Positions 1-8,905 of a DNA stretch of 64,000 nucleotides are shown here, piece by piece. The number at the start of each line of letters is the position of its first letter. Position 1 is the stretch's first letter. Location: NCBI RefSeq assembly GCF_010500965.1, contig NZ_QVMI01000015.1:137945-201944 (forward strand), given 5' to 3'. The translations under genes and the position numbers were made by a program. The notes below the pieces were generated by a model, which was not told the origin of the DNA, searched no databases, and saw nothing but the letters and a program-made list of their open reading frames with translations. The DNA is from Bacteroides sp. 51 (GTDB lineage Bacteria; Bacteroidota; Bacteroidia; Bacteroidales; Bacteroidaceae).

Positions 1-2
1 AC

Positions 3-1676
3 CTGAAACTTCAGTTCACAGCCCCTCTCTTTATGGATGATCTGGATTTGATGACTCGTCCCGTGAATTACATCTCCTACGAAATTGCATCTAATGATGG
101 TCAGAAACATCAGGTTGAGCTTTATTTTGAGGCTGCTCCACAATGGGCGCTCGATCTGCCTAATCAGGAATCAGTAAGTGAGGCATTTACTCAAAACGGA
201 CTGGTATACCTGAAAACCGGAAGCCGCAATCAACAAATCCTGGCCAAAAGAGGAGATGATGTTCGCATTGATTGGGGATATTTCTACCTGGCCGCCGGCG
301 AAGAGGATACAAACTACGCATTGGGCGACGGAATTGAGTTGAGAAGAAGTTTCAGCGAGCAAAACGTATTGGAAGCATCTTCCACCCAAGGTTATGATAA
401 GCTGGCTCTTGTGCGGAAGCTAGGCGAAACAAATGCATCAAAAGGCCACCTGCTTATTGGATATGATGATATTTATTCTATCCAATACTTCCAGGAAAAC
501 CTTCGTCCGTACTGGAACCGCAATGGAAACGAAACCATTATCTCACAATTCGAGAAAGCAGAAAAAGATTACGATAAACTGATGAAGAAGAGCGCCGCTT
601 TCGACGGACAGCTGATGAAAGAAGCCACGCTTGCAGGTGGTCGTCATTATGCAGAACTATGTGCGCTTGCATACCGTCAGGCCATCGCAGCCCATAAATT
701 GGTTCAGGCCCCGAATGGTGATTTAGTATTCCTGTCGAAAGAAAACTTCAGTAATGGTTCTATCGGAACGGTAGATATTACTTATCCGTCGTCTCCGATG
801 TTCCTGTATTACAACCCGGAACTGGCAAAAGGCTTGTTAAATCATATATTCTATTATAGCGAAAGCGGAAAATGGACGAAACCCTTTGCCGCTCACGATG
901 TGGGTACTTATCCGCTGGCAAATGGCCAAACGTATGGAGGCGATATGCCGGTAGAAGAATCGGGCAATATGCTTATTGTTACCGCCGCTATTGCTGCTAT
1001 CGAAAAGAATGCCGATTATGCCGCCAAACATTGGGATGTATTGACCATCTGGACAGATTATCTGGCAGAAAACGGGCTGGACCCGGACAACCAGCTTTGT
1101 ACCGACGACTTCGCCGGACACTTTGCGCATAACACCAATCTTTCGGTAAAAGCCATTCTGGGAGTTGCTTCCTATGGTTATCTGGCAGATATGCTCGGCA
1201 AAAAAGATATCGCTGAGAAATACACTCAGAAAGCTAAAGAAATGGCAGTGGAATGGGAAAAGATGGCCAATGATGGCGATCACTACCGGCTTACTTTCGA
1301 CAAGCCGGGCACATGGAGCCAGAAGTATAACATGGTGTGGGACAAACTTCTTAAAATGAATATCTTCCCTGCCAGTATTGCAGAAACAGAAATCGCTTAT
1401 TATCTGACTAAGCAGAACAAATATGGCTTACCGCTGGATAACCGCGAGTCTTATACAAAGACCGACTGGATTATGTGGACGGCTACAATGGCTAATGATA
1501 AACAAACCTTCGAAAAATTCATTGATCCGGTATATCTGTTTATGAATGAAACAGTCGACCGGATGCCTATGTCCGACTGGATAATGTCCGATACTCCCCA
1601 CCATAGGGGTTTCCGGGCGCGTTCGGTTGTAGCTGGATATTATATCAAATTGCTTGAACAAAAACTAAATAAATAA
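3..1676 (+). CDS. Glutaminase A-family protein (DUF5127/DUF4965/DUF1793), 5' truncated
   Basis: The frame is open from base 3 with no start, so the gene begins left of the window; the residues before the first ATG at 33 (LKLQFTAPLF) fit the beta-rich N-terminal DUF5127 domain of this family. The middle and C-terminal parts carry family hallmarks: a KENFSNG block, DITYPSSP, HDVGTYPLANGQ, MPVEESGN and CTDDFAGHFAHN, typical of the DUF4965 and DUF1793 (alpha/alpha-barrel) region. Fungal relatives are called glutaminase GtaA. In Bacteroidetes these are exported proteins found beside polysaccharide-utilisation genes, and the true substrate is unclear. It leads a same-strand run with DUF418, aldose epimerase and GH127 genes at gaps of 6 to 26 bases, so it is probably part of one operon. 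The signal peptide cannot be seen because of the truncation. Confidence 0.85.
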   Translation: MKLQFTAPLFMDDLDLMTRPVNYISYEIASNDGQKHQVELYFEAAPQWALDLPNQESVSEAFTQNGLVYLKTGSRNQQILAKRGDDVRIDWGYFYLAAGEEDTNYALGDGIELRRSFSEQNVLEASSTQGYDKLALVRKLGETNASKGHLLIGYDDIYSIQYFQENLRPYWNRNGNETIISQFEKAEKDYDKLMKKSAAFDGQLMKEATLAGGRHYAELCALAYRQAIAAHKLVQAPNGDLVFLSKENFSNGSIGTVDITYPSSPMFLYYNPELAKGLLNHIFYYSESGKWTKPFAAHDVGTYPLANGQTYGGDMPVEESGNMLIVTAAIAAIEKNADYAAKHWDVLTIWTDYLAENGLDPDNQLCTDDFAGHFAHNTNLSVKAILGVASYGYLADMLGKKDIAEKYTQKAKEMAVEWEKMANDGDHYRLTFDKPGTWSQKYNMVWDKLLKMNIFPASIAETEIAYYLTKQNKYGLPLDNRESYTKTDWIMWTATMANDKQTFEKFIDPVYLFMNETVDRMPMSDWIMSDTPHHRGFRARSVVAGYYIKLLEQKLNK

Positions 1677-1682
1677 GAAAAC

Positions 1683-2882
1683 ATGGAATCAACCGTTGTC
1701 CCTAAAAAACGTATCACATCCATCGACGCATTGCGTGGGTTTGCCCTATTTGGTATATTGATGTTTCATTGTATGGAGCACTTTGATATCATGGTTATAC
1801 CTGAACTGAGTTCGCCCTTCTGGCAGAAAGTAGATGATGTGGTTTATGGAACCATAGCTTTCCTTTTTGCCGGGAAAGCCTATGCCATTTTCTCTTTGCT
1901 TTTTGGGTTGAGCTTTTTTATGCAAATGGATTCACAAGCCGATAAAGGAGTTGACTTCCGGCCCCGTTTTCTATGGCGGTTGATTATATTATTGATATTA
2001 GGGTATTTGAATGGACTGGTGTATATGGGAGAATTCTTTGTGGTATACGCTATTCTGGGAGTTTTCCTTATCCCATTATATAAAGTTTCCACAAAAGTCC
2101 TGGTTGTATTAGGTGTGATACTGTTCCTTCAAATCCCTGATGTCATAAACTTTGTTTTCTTATTAAGTGGCAATGCGCCTAATGAACCCACTGCGGCTGT
2201 TGTGTATATGGACTCGTTGTATGCCAAATGTGCCGACATCTTTATGTATGGGTCATTCGCAGATGTTCTCCGGTTCAATCTGTGGGAAGGGGAAGTTGCT
2301 AAACTGTTATGGACATTCAATAATGCCCGTTATCTGCAATTGATTGGTCTTTTCATTGTAGGCATGCTCATAGGGCGTTCCGGCATACACAAGAGCGAAG
2401 AGAAAATCGTAAAATACAGTCGCAAGGTATTGCCCTATAGCGTGGCGGTTTTTGTGATCTTCTACAGCATTGTACTTTTACTCCCTTACATGGGAGTAGA
2501 AGGATTTGCGCTCCAGAAAGGGATTACGTTATTCAAAACGTTCGCTAATCTGGGTATGATGATGATGTATGTTTGCGGTTTTATGCTTCTGTATAATAAA
2601 ACCAAAGCATCAGCTTTTTTAGAAAAGATTGCTCCGGTAGGGCGTATGAGTGTAACCAATTACATGGCACAATCCGTTATTGGTGTAACATTGTTCTATG
2701 GTTTTGGATTTAATCTGGCTGTAGAACTTAGCTTCCTGCAATGCATGATGGTTGGACTAGTGGTTTATGCGGTACAGATGCTTATTAGTAACTGGTGGAT
2801 TAACCGGTGCTATTACGGTCCAATGGAATGGGGATGGAGAATGCTGACCTGGTTTAAATCCGTACCCCTTCGCCGGCGATAA
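1683..2882 (+). CDS. DUF418 family (YeiB-like) inner-membrane protein
   Basis: This 399-residue protein is very hydrophobic, with about eight to ten membrane segments. It opens with the motif RITSIDALRGFALFGIL, diagnostic of the DUF418/heparan-alpha-glucosaminide acetyltransferase-like superfamily. The C-terminal DUF418 half contains PVGRMSVTNYMAQS and a closing block around YYGPMEWGWRMLTW, also typical. The family is related to acyltransferases that pass acetyl groups across the membrane, but the role of DUF418 proteins is not established. It starts six bases after the glutaminase-like gene and is followed 26 bases later by an epimerase, so it is likely co-transcribed with carbohydrate enzymes and could modify an exported or periplasmic sugar; that last point is inference. 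Confidence 0.85.
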   Translation: MESTVVPKKRITSIDALRGFALFGILMFHCMEHFDIMVIPELSSPFWQKVDDVVYGTIAFLFAGKAYAIFSLLFGLSFFMQMDSQADKGVDFRPRFLWRLIILLILGYLNGLVYMGEFFVVYAILGVFLIPLYKVSTKVLVVLGVILFLQIPDVINFVFLLSGNAPNEPTAAVVYMDSLYAKCADIFMYGSFADVLRFNLWEGEVAKLLWTFNNARYLQLIGLFIVGMLIGRSGIHKSEEKIVKYSRKVLPYSVAVFVIFYSIVLLLPYMGVEGFALQKGITLFKTFANLGMMMMYVCGFMLLYNKTKASAFLEKIAPVGRMSVTNYMAQSVIGVTLFYGFGFNLAVELSFLQCMMVGLVVYAVQMLISNWWINRCYYGPMEWGWRMLTWFKSVPLRRR

Positions 2883-2908
2883 TCTATAATTCTTATAAAC
2901 TAAACAAG

Positions 2909-4039
2909 ATGAAAAAGATATTTATTTATACCCTTTTTGCTTTGTTGGTGGTGGGTTGTAAAGACTCACAGGAAAAACCAACCGAATCGGGTTTATTAGG
3001 AAGTAACTTCCATTCTATCAGGGAGAATGGAAAAGAGACGAACCTGTATGTGCTTCGGAATGCTAATAACATGGAGGTTTGTGTGACGAACTTTGGTGGC
3101 CGGATTGTCTCCATAATGGTGCCGGATAAAGATGGAAAAATGCAGGATGTAGTACTGGGATTCGACTGCATTGAAGATTATATCAATAAACCTACCGATT
3201 TTGGAGCTACCATCGGGCGGTATGCCAACCGTATAAACAAAGGGAAGTTTTCGTTGGATGGGCAAGATTATCAACTGCCGACTAATAATTATGGACATTG
3301 TTTGCATGGCGGACCTAAAGGATATCAATATCAGGTATTCGATGCCAAACAGAACGGTCCGCAAGAGTTAGTATTGACTTATTTCTCTAAGGATGGAGAA
3401 GAGAACTTTCCCGGAAACCTGCACTGCAAGGTCGTTATGACGCTCACAGATGATAATGCTATTGATATCCGTTATGAAGCGGAAACCGATAAACCAACCA
3501 TCGTGAATATGACCAACCACTCTTACTTCAATCTGGATGGTGATGCCCGCAGCAACAGTGAGCATTTGCTTACAGTAAAGGCCGATGATTATACCCCGGT
3601 TGATGAAACATTTATGACCACCGGAGAGGTTGTTCCTGTAGAAAACACCCCGATGGACTTCCGGAGGGCAACTCTGGTAGGGGAGCGGATTGATGAGGCG
3701 TTTACACAACTCCGGAATGGTGGTGGATATGACCATAACTGGGTACTGAATACAAAAGGCGATGTAACACAGGTATGTGCATCATTAGAGTCTCCTAAAA
3801 CGGGTATTGTGCTGGATGTCTATACCAACGAACCGGGTATTCAGGTGTATGCAGGGAACTTCCTGGATGGTACACTGAAAGGAAAGAAGGGTATTACCTA
3901 TAATAAACGCGCATCTGTGTGTTTAGAAACGCAAAAGTATCCGGATACTCCTAATAAACCGGAATGGCCATCGGCGGTGTTGCGTCCGGGCGAGAAGTAT
4001 ATGAGTCAGTGTATATTCAAATTCTCTGTAAGAAGATAA
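2909..4039 (+). CDS. galM: Aldose 1-epimerase (mutarotase), lipoprotein
   Basis: The 376-residue product interconverts alpha and beta anomers of aldoses. A lipoprotein signal ends at VVGC (Cys17), so it should be anchored in an envelope membrane rather than act in the cytosol, as is common for Bacteroidetes GalM paralogues in PULs. Family motifs are present in order: TIGRYANRI, NNYGHCLHGG (first active-site His), MTNHSYFNL (second active-site His), GGYDHNWVL, and CLETQKYPDTPNKP carrying the catalytic Glu. Length and motif order are those of a complete enzyme. It lies between the DUF418 and GH127 genes, which suggests it speeds anomer equilibration of sugars released by the operon's hydrolases, probably L-arabinose or galactose (inference). 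Confidence 0.93.
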   Translation: MKKIFIYTLFALLVVGCKDSQEKPTESGLLGSNFHSIRENGKETNLYVLRNANNMEVCVTNFGGRIVSIMVPDKDGKMQDVVLGFDCIEDYINKPTDFGATIGRYANRINKGKFSLDGQDYQLPTNNYGHCLHGGPKGYQYQVFDAKQNGPQELVLTYFSKDGEENFPGNLHCKVVMTLTDDNAIDIRYEAETDKPTIVNMTNHSYFNLDGDARSNSEHLLTVKADDYTPVDETFMTTGEVVPVENTPMDFRRATLVGERIDEAFTQLRNGGGYDHNWVLNTKGDVTQVCASLESPKTGIVLDVYTNEPGIQVYAGNFLDGTLKGKKGITYNKRASVCLETQKYPDTPNKPEWPSAVLRPGEKYMSQCIFKFSVRR

Positions 4040-4060
4040 GAACCTTAAACGAATAATATC

Positions 4061-6121
4061 ATGAGAAAACATCTACTGTTTATAGGATTGGTTGGAGCAT
4101 TGGCTACCTCTTGTATATTGGTGATCATGTCTTTTACATCACCACAACCAGCAGAGATCCGGTTTGTAGATCGTCCCGATTACAATGCCATTAGCTCTAA
4201 CTATATTTCTAATCGTGCTCCTTTACAGCCTCAACATTTCATTAAACTACCAGTTGGAAGCATACAGGCTAAGGGATGGGTAAACCGCTACCTGGAACTT
4301 CAACGCGATGGGCTGACCGGAAATCTGGGTAAAATCAGTGCATGGTTGGAAAAAGAAAATAATGCCTGGCTAACCAATGGCGGTGATCATGGCTGGGAAG
4401 AAGTGCCTTACTGGCTGAAGGGATACGGCAATTTGGCATACTTATTAAATGACCCCGACATGATTGCCGAAACAAAAGTCTGGATAGAGGGCGCTTTTGC
4501 CAGTCAGCAACCCGACGGATATTTCGGACCGGTCAACCTGCGGAATGGCAAGCGCGAGTTGTGGGCACAAATGATTATGCTGTGGTGTCTGCAATCTTAT
4601 TATGAGTATTCGCAAGACGCGCGGGTGATAACTTTGATGACCAATTATTTCAAATGGCAATTGACCGTGCCCGACGATCAACTCTTTAAAGACTTTTGGG
4701 AAAACAGTCGGGTGAGCGATAATATGTTAAGTGTTTACTGGCTCTATAACCGTACGGGTGACAAGTTTTTGCTTGAATTGGCCGAAAAGATTCATCGCAA
4801 CGGCGCTGATTGGACACGGTCGACTTCATTGCCCAACTGGCACAACGTGAACATTGCACAGGGCTTCCGCGAACCGGCAAGCTATTATATGTTGACCGGC
4901 GATTCGACTATGCTACATGCATCGTATAACGTTCATCATCTGATTCGTCGTACTTTCGGGCAGGTGCCGGGAGGTATGTTCGGTGCAGACGAGAATGCCC
5001 GCATGGGTTATATTGATCCGCGCCAGGGAGTTGAAACCTGTGGTTTGGTAGAGCAAATGGCATCGGATGAAATCATGCTTGCTATGACCGGTGACCCGTT
5101 TTGGGCAGAACATTGCGAGGAGGTGGCGTTCAATACTTATCCGGCAGCGGTAATGCCCGATTTTAAAGCTTTGCGCTATATTACATGTCCTAACCATACG
5201 ATAAGTGATTCGAAAAACTACCATCCGGACATTGATAATACCGGACCGTTTCTTGCAATGAACCCATTTAGTAGTCGTTGCTGCCAGCATAATCATGCAC
5301 AAGGATGGCCGTATTATGCCGAGCATCTGGTACTTGCTACACCCGACAATGGAGCTGCCGTTGCACTATATGCGGCTTGCGAAGCAACCCTGAAAGTGGG
5401 AGATGGCCGTGATATTACGTTGATGGAAGAAACAAATTATCCGTTTGATGAGTCGGTGAACTTTACAGTTCAGACTTCAAAGCCGGTTCATTTCCCTTTA
5501 TATCTACGTATTCCATCGTGGACAAAGGATGCCGAAATATGGATAAACGGCAAGAAATCTAAAGCCACAGTTGAAACAGGCAAATATGCACGGATTGAAA
5601 GAACCTGGGCAGACGGAGATAAAGTACGCCTGAAAATGCTGATGACCCTTTCGACCCGCACATGGCAGGTAAACAAAAACAGTGTAAGCGTAGATTACGG
5701 TCCGCTGACATTGGCGCTGAAGATTGATGAGAAGTACGTCGAAAGGGATAGCAAGGAGACTGCAATCGGCGATTCGCGATGGCAGCAAGGGGCCGATTCT
5801 AGACAATGGCCTACAACGGAGATTTATCCGGATAGTCCCTGGAATTATGCGTTGGCGCTGAATATGAATAATTCACTGAAAGATTATAAGGTTATTCATA
5901 AGGAATGGCCCAAAGATAATTTCCCATTTACGCTGGAAACAGTTCCTTTAGAGATTACTACCACAGGGTATAGAATTCCTTCATGGGTAGCAGGGGAAAA
6001 TGGATTTTGTAGTGTATTACCTGACGAGGGTTTTGTGAAAGGTGATAAAGAGAAGATTACACTTGTACCTATGGGAGCCGCACGGCTTCGTATCTCTGCC
6101 TTTCCGAAGGTGAAAGAGTAG
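4061..6121 (+). CDS. GH127 family beta-L-arabinofuranosidase-like hydrolase
   Basis: This 686-residue exported protein of the DUF1680/GH127 type has an N-terminal hydrophobic segment (residues 4-24). GH127 enzymes cleave beta-L-arabinofuranosides using a zinc-bound cysteine nucleophile. The expected metal and catalytic set is visible: Glu325 and Cys327 in VETCGL, and Cys407-Cys408 in SRCCQHNHAQ, equivalent to E338, C340, C417 and C418 of Bifidobacterium HypBA1. The (alpha/alpha)6 barrel fills roughly residues 60-430, followed by beta-rich domains. It is the last gene of the rightward run and is followed by a strong bidirectional terminator. Substrates may include plant glycoproteins or arabinans; GH146 is a close alternative family and cannot be excluded by eye. 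Confidence 0.9.
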   Translation: MRKHLLFIGLVGALATSCILVIMSFTSPQPAEIRFVDRPDYNAISSNYISNRAPLQPQHFIKLPVGSIQAKGWVNRYLELQRDGLTGNLGKISAWLEKENNAWLTNGGDHGWEEVPYWLKGYGNLAYLLNDPDMIAETKVWIEGAFASQQPDGYFGPVNLRNGKRELWAQMIMLWCLQSYYEYSQDARVITLMTNYFKWQLTVPDDQLFKDFWENSRVSDNMLSVYWLYNRTGDKFLLELAEKIHRNGADWTRSTSLPNWHNVNIAQGFREPASYYMLTGDSTMLHASYNVHHLIRRTFGQVPGGMFGADENARMGYIDPRQGVETCGLVEQMASDEIMLAMTGDPFWAEHCEEVAFNTYPAAVMPDFKALRYITCPNHTISDSKNYHPDIDNTGPFLAMNPFSSRCCQHNHAQGWPYYAEHLVLATPDNGAAVALYAACEATLKVGDGRDITLMEETNYPFDESVNFTVQTSKPVHFPLYLRIPSWTKDAEIWINGKKSKATVETGKYARIERTWADGDKVRLKMLMTLSTRTWQVNKNSVSVDYGPLTLALKIDEKYVERDSKETAIGDSRWQQGADSRQWPTTEIYPDSPWNYALALNMNNSLKDYKVIHKEWPKDNFPFTLETVPLEITTTGYRIPSWVAGENGFCSVLPDEGFVKGDKEKITLVPMGAARLRISAFPKVKE

Positions 6122-6134
6122 GGGAGGGATTATT

Positions 6135-6180
6135 ACTACGAAACCTTTTCAGTATCACTGAAAAGGTTTCGTAGTTTTTA
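6135..6180. terminator. Bidirectional intrinsic terminator
   Basis: Perfect 19-bp inverted repeat (6135-6153 and 6157-6175, three-base loop), left arm ACTACGAAACCTTTTCAGT, with T-rich sequence on the right (TTTTTA) and A/T-rich bases on the left. It sits between the stop of the GH127 gene and the stop of the convergent FimB/Mfa2-like gene and should end both transcripts; the T run overlaps the fimbrial stop codon. Confidence 0.9.
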
Positions 6181-7152
6181 TAAATCACCTTCTTCCTGGA
6201 AATACCATGTCCATTGATTAATATTTAACTGAATAGCTACCCATTTATCATCTGGTTTAAGTTTATTGGAGAAGAAAAGTACCAAAGCATATTCGTCCTT
6301 CCGGTCGAAATATTCCTGTGCTCCCCAGGGATACATCTCCATCTCTGTCATTTCCAGAAACTCTATCAGATTGATATTAAAAACCTGAGTGCCCGAAGCT
6401 ATGTGGGTTACCACGAAACGCGTTCCACGATCGGCCATCAGACGCATAGTATTGAGTTCTACCAACGCACCTTGATCACTTCTTTGTTCTTTGTAATAAG
6501 GCTCGTAGCTGATAACATCGTCATTAAGCAATGAGTTGTCGTAATCAAGGTATCCATTCGATTCAATAATCTGGTAACGGTAATCATTAACGTTAATGGT
6601 CCATTCGGGCGTTTGGCCATAAAATACAAAACGCACTTTATTGGTGTCTTTAATCAGATTGATCGTCTCGGTTTGGTAGCGGGTTCCGGTGAAGTTAACG
6701 TCATTGATTTCACCATACCATAAGGGTTCCAATTCTTTGTTTATGATAAGAGATTGATCCCGTTTCAGCTTTAATTTCAACTCATTTATTGTAGATACGC
6801 CTTTAGTCAGCGAAGTAATATCGTAAGAATCGCGTGCACCCGCCCAGGCCATAAACTTATATTCGCCTACGGGTACAGTAACTTCCATCTGATAGCTTCC
6901 TGTAGCAAGTGGAGCACCTTCCTCGGATTGTGTAAACAGAAACTTACCCTCTTTGTCAAATACATACAGTTCAACCTTATCGACCTGGGTATGGAATGCA
7001 TCTGCAGAAAGCAGGTTGTAATCATACTTGAACTTAACGAAAAGACGGCATTCGGGAAGGGTTTCGTTAAGGTTATTGCAGGAAGTTAAGATTCCTGAAC
7101 TTGCGATTAAAACGCCTAATATGAGTAAATGTATATGACGAGCTAGTTTCAT
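6178..7152 (-). CDS. FimB/Mfa2-like fimbrial anchor lipoprotein
   Basis: This is the last gene of fimbrial operon A. The start at 7152 is preferred to an upstream ATG at 7203, because from there the product (324 residues) opens with a normal lipoprotein signal, MKLARHIHLLILG, ending at LTSC (Cys25). The block after it (CRLFVKFKYDYN, ADAFHTQVDKVELYVFD) is typical of the FimB/Mfa2 family, which caps and anchors type V pili to the outer membrane in Porphyromonas and Bacteroides. The C-terminus ends in INQWTWYFQEEGDL, echoing the INPWTWYTQSADL end of the neighbouring shaft subunit, as expected for this superfamily of transthyretin-like domains. It probably limits fibre length and tethers the pilus. 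Confidence 0.87.
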   Translation of the reverse strand: MKLARHIHLLILGVLIASSGILTSCNNLNETLPECRLFVKFKYDYNLLSADAFHTQVDKVELYVFDKEGKFLFTQSEEGAPLATGSYQMEVTVPVGEYKFMAWAGARDSYDITSLTKGVSTINELKLKLKRDQSLIINKELEPLWYGEINDVNFTGTRYQTETINLIKDTNKVRFVFYGQTPEWTINVNDYRYQIIESNGYLDYDNSLLNDDVISYEPYYKEQRSDQGALVELNTMRLMADRGTRFVVTHIASGTQVFNINLIEFLEMTEMEMYPWGAQEYFDRKDEYALVLFFSNKLKPDDKWVAIQLNINQWTWYFQEEGDL

Positions 7153-7266
7153 CTCTTTATTCTTATTCAGTGAGTTAAGTATGAAAGGAAGAGGATGTAT
7201 CATAAGTATATGCTTTACTTATTCAGCTTATGACACATCCTTTTCGGTAAGGGTTCTATGAATAAA

Positions 7267-8868
7267 TTATAGATCCGCGCTTTGAGTGTACCAAGTCCAA
7301 GGATTAATGTTTATTGTAACAGACAGAAATTGCTCCTGTTCTTCGTCTGGTTTGTCCGGATCTGGTTCCGGAATAATTGGATACCCTGGATTATTGATTG
7401 TATTAACGGTTATATCATAAACAGAATTGCGAACGACACCAAATTCTCCTAATTCATTGTTTGATTTATCACTATCATCATCATGCTTAACCATTATTTT
7501 ATAGAAGTTAATACCTGCGTGATAATAGGTTACTGACTCTGCTTGGTTCGAAGCTGTTATTTTCACTAGTTGTGTATTGAAATTAGTGATTAAAGTAGCT
7601 ATATCAGAAAGATCTGATACGTTTACAGCTGCTGTAGAGAATTTATCGGCAATTGCCGTATTAGCCAAATATTCATTAACTAAGTTTGTCAGGGTAGTAA
7701 CATAAGCGCTATTAGATGCTTTGTATTCTAATTCTGCTTTAATATAGGCTTTCAATGTATTTATTGTATAGTATCCACCTCCGATGTTAAACCAGTTTTT
7801 GCTATAATCTGCATGAGTGCTGTTAACGGATCCGGTAGTATTATCTGTCGGTAGTTTAAAGGTCAGAGGAACAACTTCAGCCCTCAGAATGGCATGCGTA
7901 GTATATGCATGTTGGTTGTCTTCTTTCTTTTGAGTGTTTTCAAGACAGTACTCTGGGGTTGCCCCAACATTATTCCAGCTTGTAGGTTCTGTTGTGTAGT
8001 AGTTGTAATTCTTTATATACTCGGCATTTACAGTTGCATTGCCACCTACGGTGTATACATTCGTTGAGTTATCATAGTTGGGGTCCTCTCTGTATGATCC
8101 TAATCCATATCTGTCAGACCAGACGGAAGTTGCTTCAAACGTCTTGGTTCTTTTGGATACAGGGAAGAATAACTTGTTTGTGACATTCAGTTTCCAATTA
8201 TAAGTGCTTCCCAAAGCAAAGTCCGAAGATGTAGTAGATAAAGCGTATACTCTTACTTTTGCAACTACACGATCAACGTATAATTCTAAAGGGATTTTCT
8301 CTGCCTCTGTTGCAGAAGGCTGTAGGTGGGTGGCTGGTATTATAGTCTCTAACTCTCCTCTTGCATTGGTCATCATAAAATTGTCATAAGCAGCGGTTTT
8401 TCCTTTGATGACATCTTCTACAGATGCGGCAACAGCTGCATTGTAGTCTGTATAATTCATTCCAATAGTAGCAGGAGGGAGGGAAGATGGATTTAGAATT
8501 ACCAATATTTTTTCTGTATTCTTTGGTACTTTGAAAGCATTGGTTGTATTTGTACCATCAAGACCTGTTCCAGAGGTTCCCCAGTTAGGATTTTTAAAGG
8601 TTATTGCATCGGTACTGCCTACAATTTTACTAGTTGCATCAAATAGGACAACGCGAACAGTATTCACTTGGGTCTCATTTGCGGTACCGTTTTCTTCAGC
8701 AGGATTATGCAAAGCACGGCTTTTAAGCGAAGAACTGATGTTTAATGTCAGCCAGGCTTCTCCATTAAGATTTACTCCACCACCTTCATCAATCACATCA
8801 TCATTGCTGCATCCTATCATCATCAAGGATGCGAGTGCAAATACGAATAATTTTCTTTTTTTCATCAT
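7267..8868 (-). CDS. Mfa1-like major fimbrial subunit (fimbrillin) lipoprotein
   Basis: A 533-residue prepilin of the type V pilus class. The lipoprotein signal ends at MIGC (Cys20), followed by an acidic stretch and an N-terminal domain with LNISSSLKSRALH. In this family a trypsin-like (Rgp-type) protease cuts after Arg to free the donor strand; the Arg at about residue 52 (SR-AL) is a candidate site. The C-terminus, SVTININPWTWYTQSADL, matches the conserved end of Mfa1/FimA shaft subunits. It lies directly upstream of the anchor gene in the same operon (114 bases apart), the usual mfa1-mfa2 order. Polymerisation is by strand exchange after export to the outer membrane. Confidence 0.88.
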   Translation of the reverse strand: MMKKRKLFVFALASLMMIGCSNDDVIDEGGGVNLNGEAWLTLNISSSLKSRALHNPAEENGTANETQVNTVRVVLFDATSKIVGSTDAITFKNPNWGTSGTGLDGTNTTNAFKVPKNTEKILVILNPSSLPPATIGMNYTDYNAAVAASVEDVIKGKTAAYDNFMMTNARGELETIIPATHLQPSATEAEKIPLELYVDRVVAKVRVYALSTTSSDFALGSTYNWKLNVTNKLFFPVSKRTKTFEATSVWSDRYGLGSYREDPNYDNSTNVYTVGGNATVNAEYIKNYNYYTTEPTSWNNVGATPEYCLENTQKKEDNQHAYTTHAILRAEVVPLTFKLPTDNTTGSVNSTHADYSKNWFNIGGGYYTINTLKAYIKAELEYKASNSAYVTTLTNLVNEYLANTAIADKFSTAAVNVSDLSDIATLITNFNTQLVKITASNQAESVTYYHAGINFYKIMVKHDDDSDKSNNELGEFGVVRNSVYDITVNTINNPGYPIIPEPDPDKPDEEQEQFLSVTININPWTWYTQSADL

Positions 8869-8905
8869 CTTATTAATTAGTTAAATTGAACTGTTATTTT
8901 GTTAT

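Noticed and set aside
7153-7203. Upstream ATG start for the FimB/Mfa2-like gene
   Set aside because: It would put 17 hydrophilic or irregular residues before a complete lipoprotein signal that begins at 7152.
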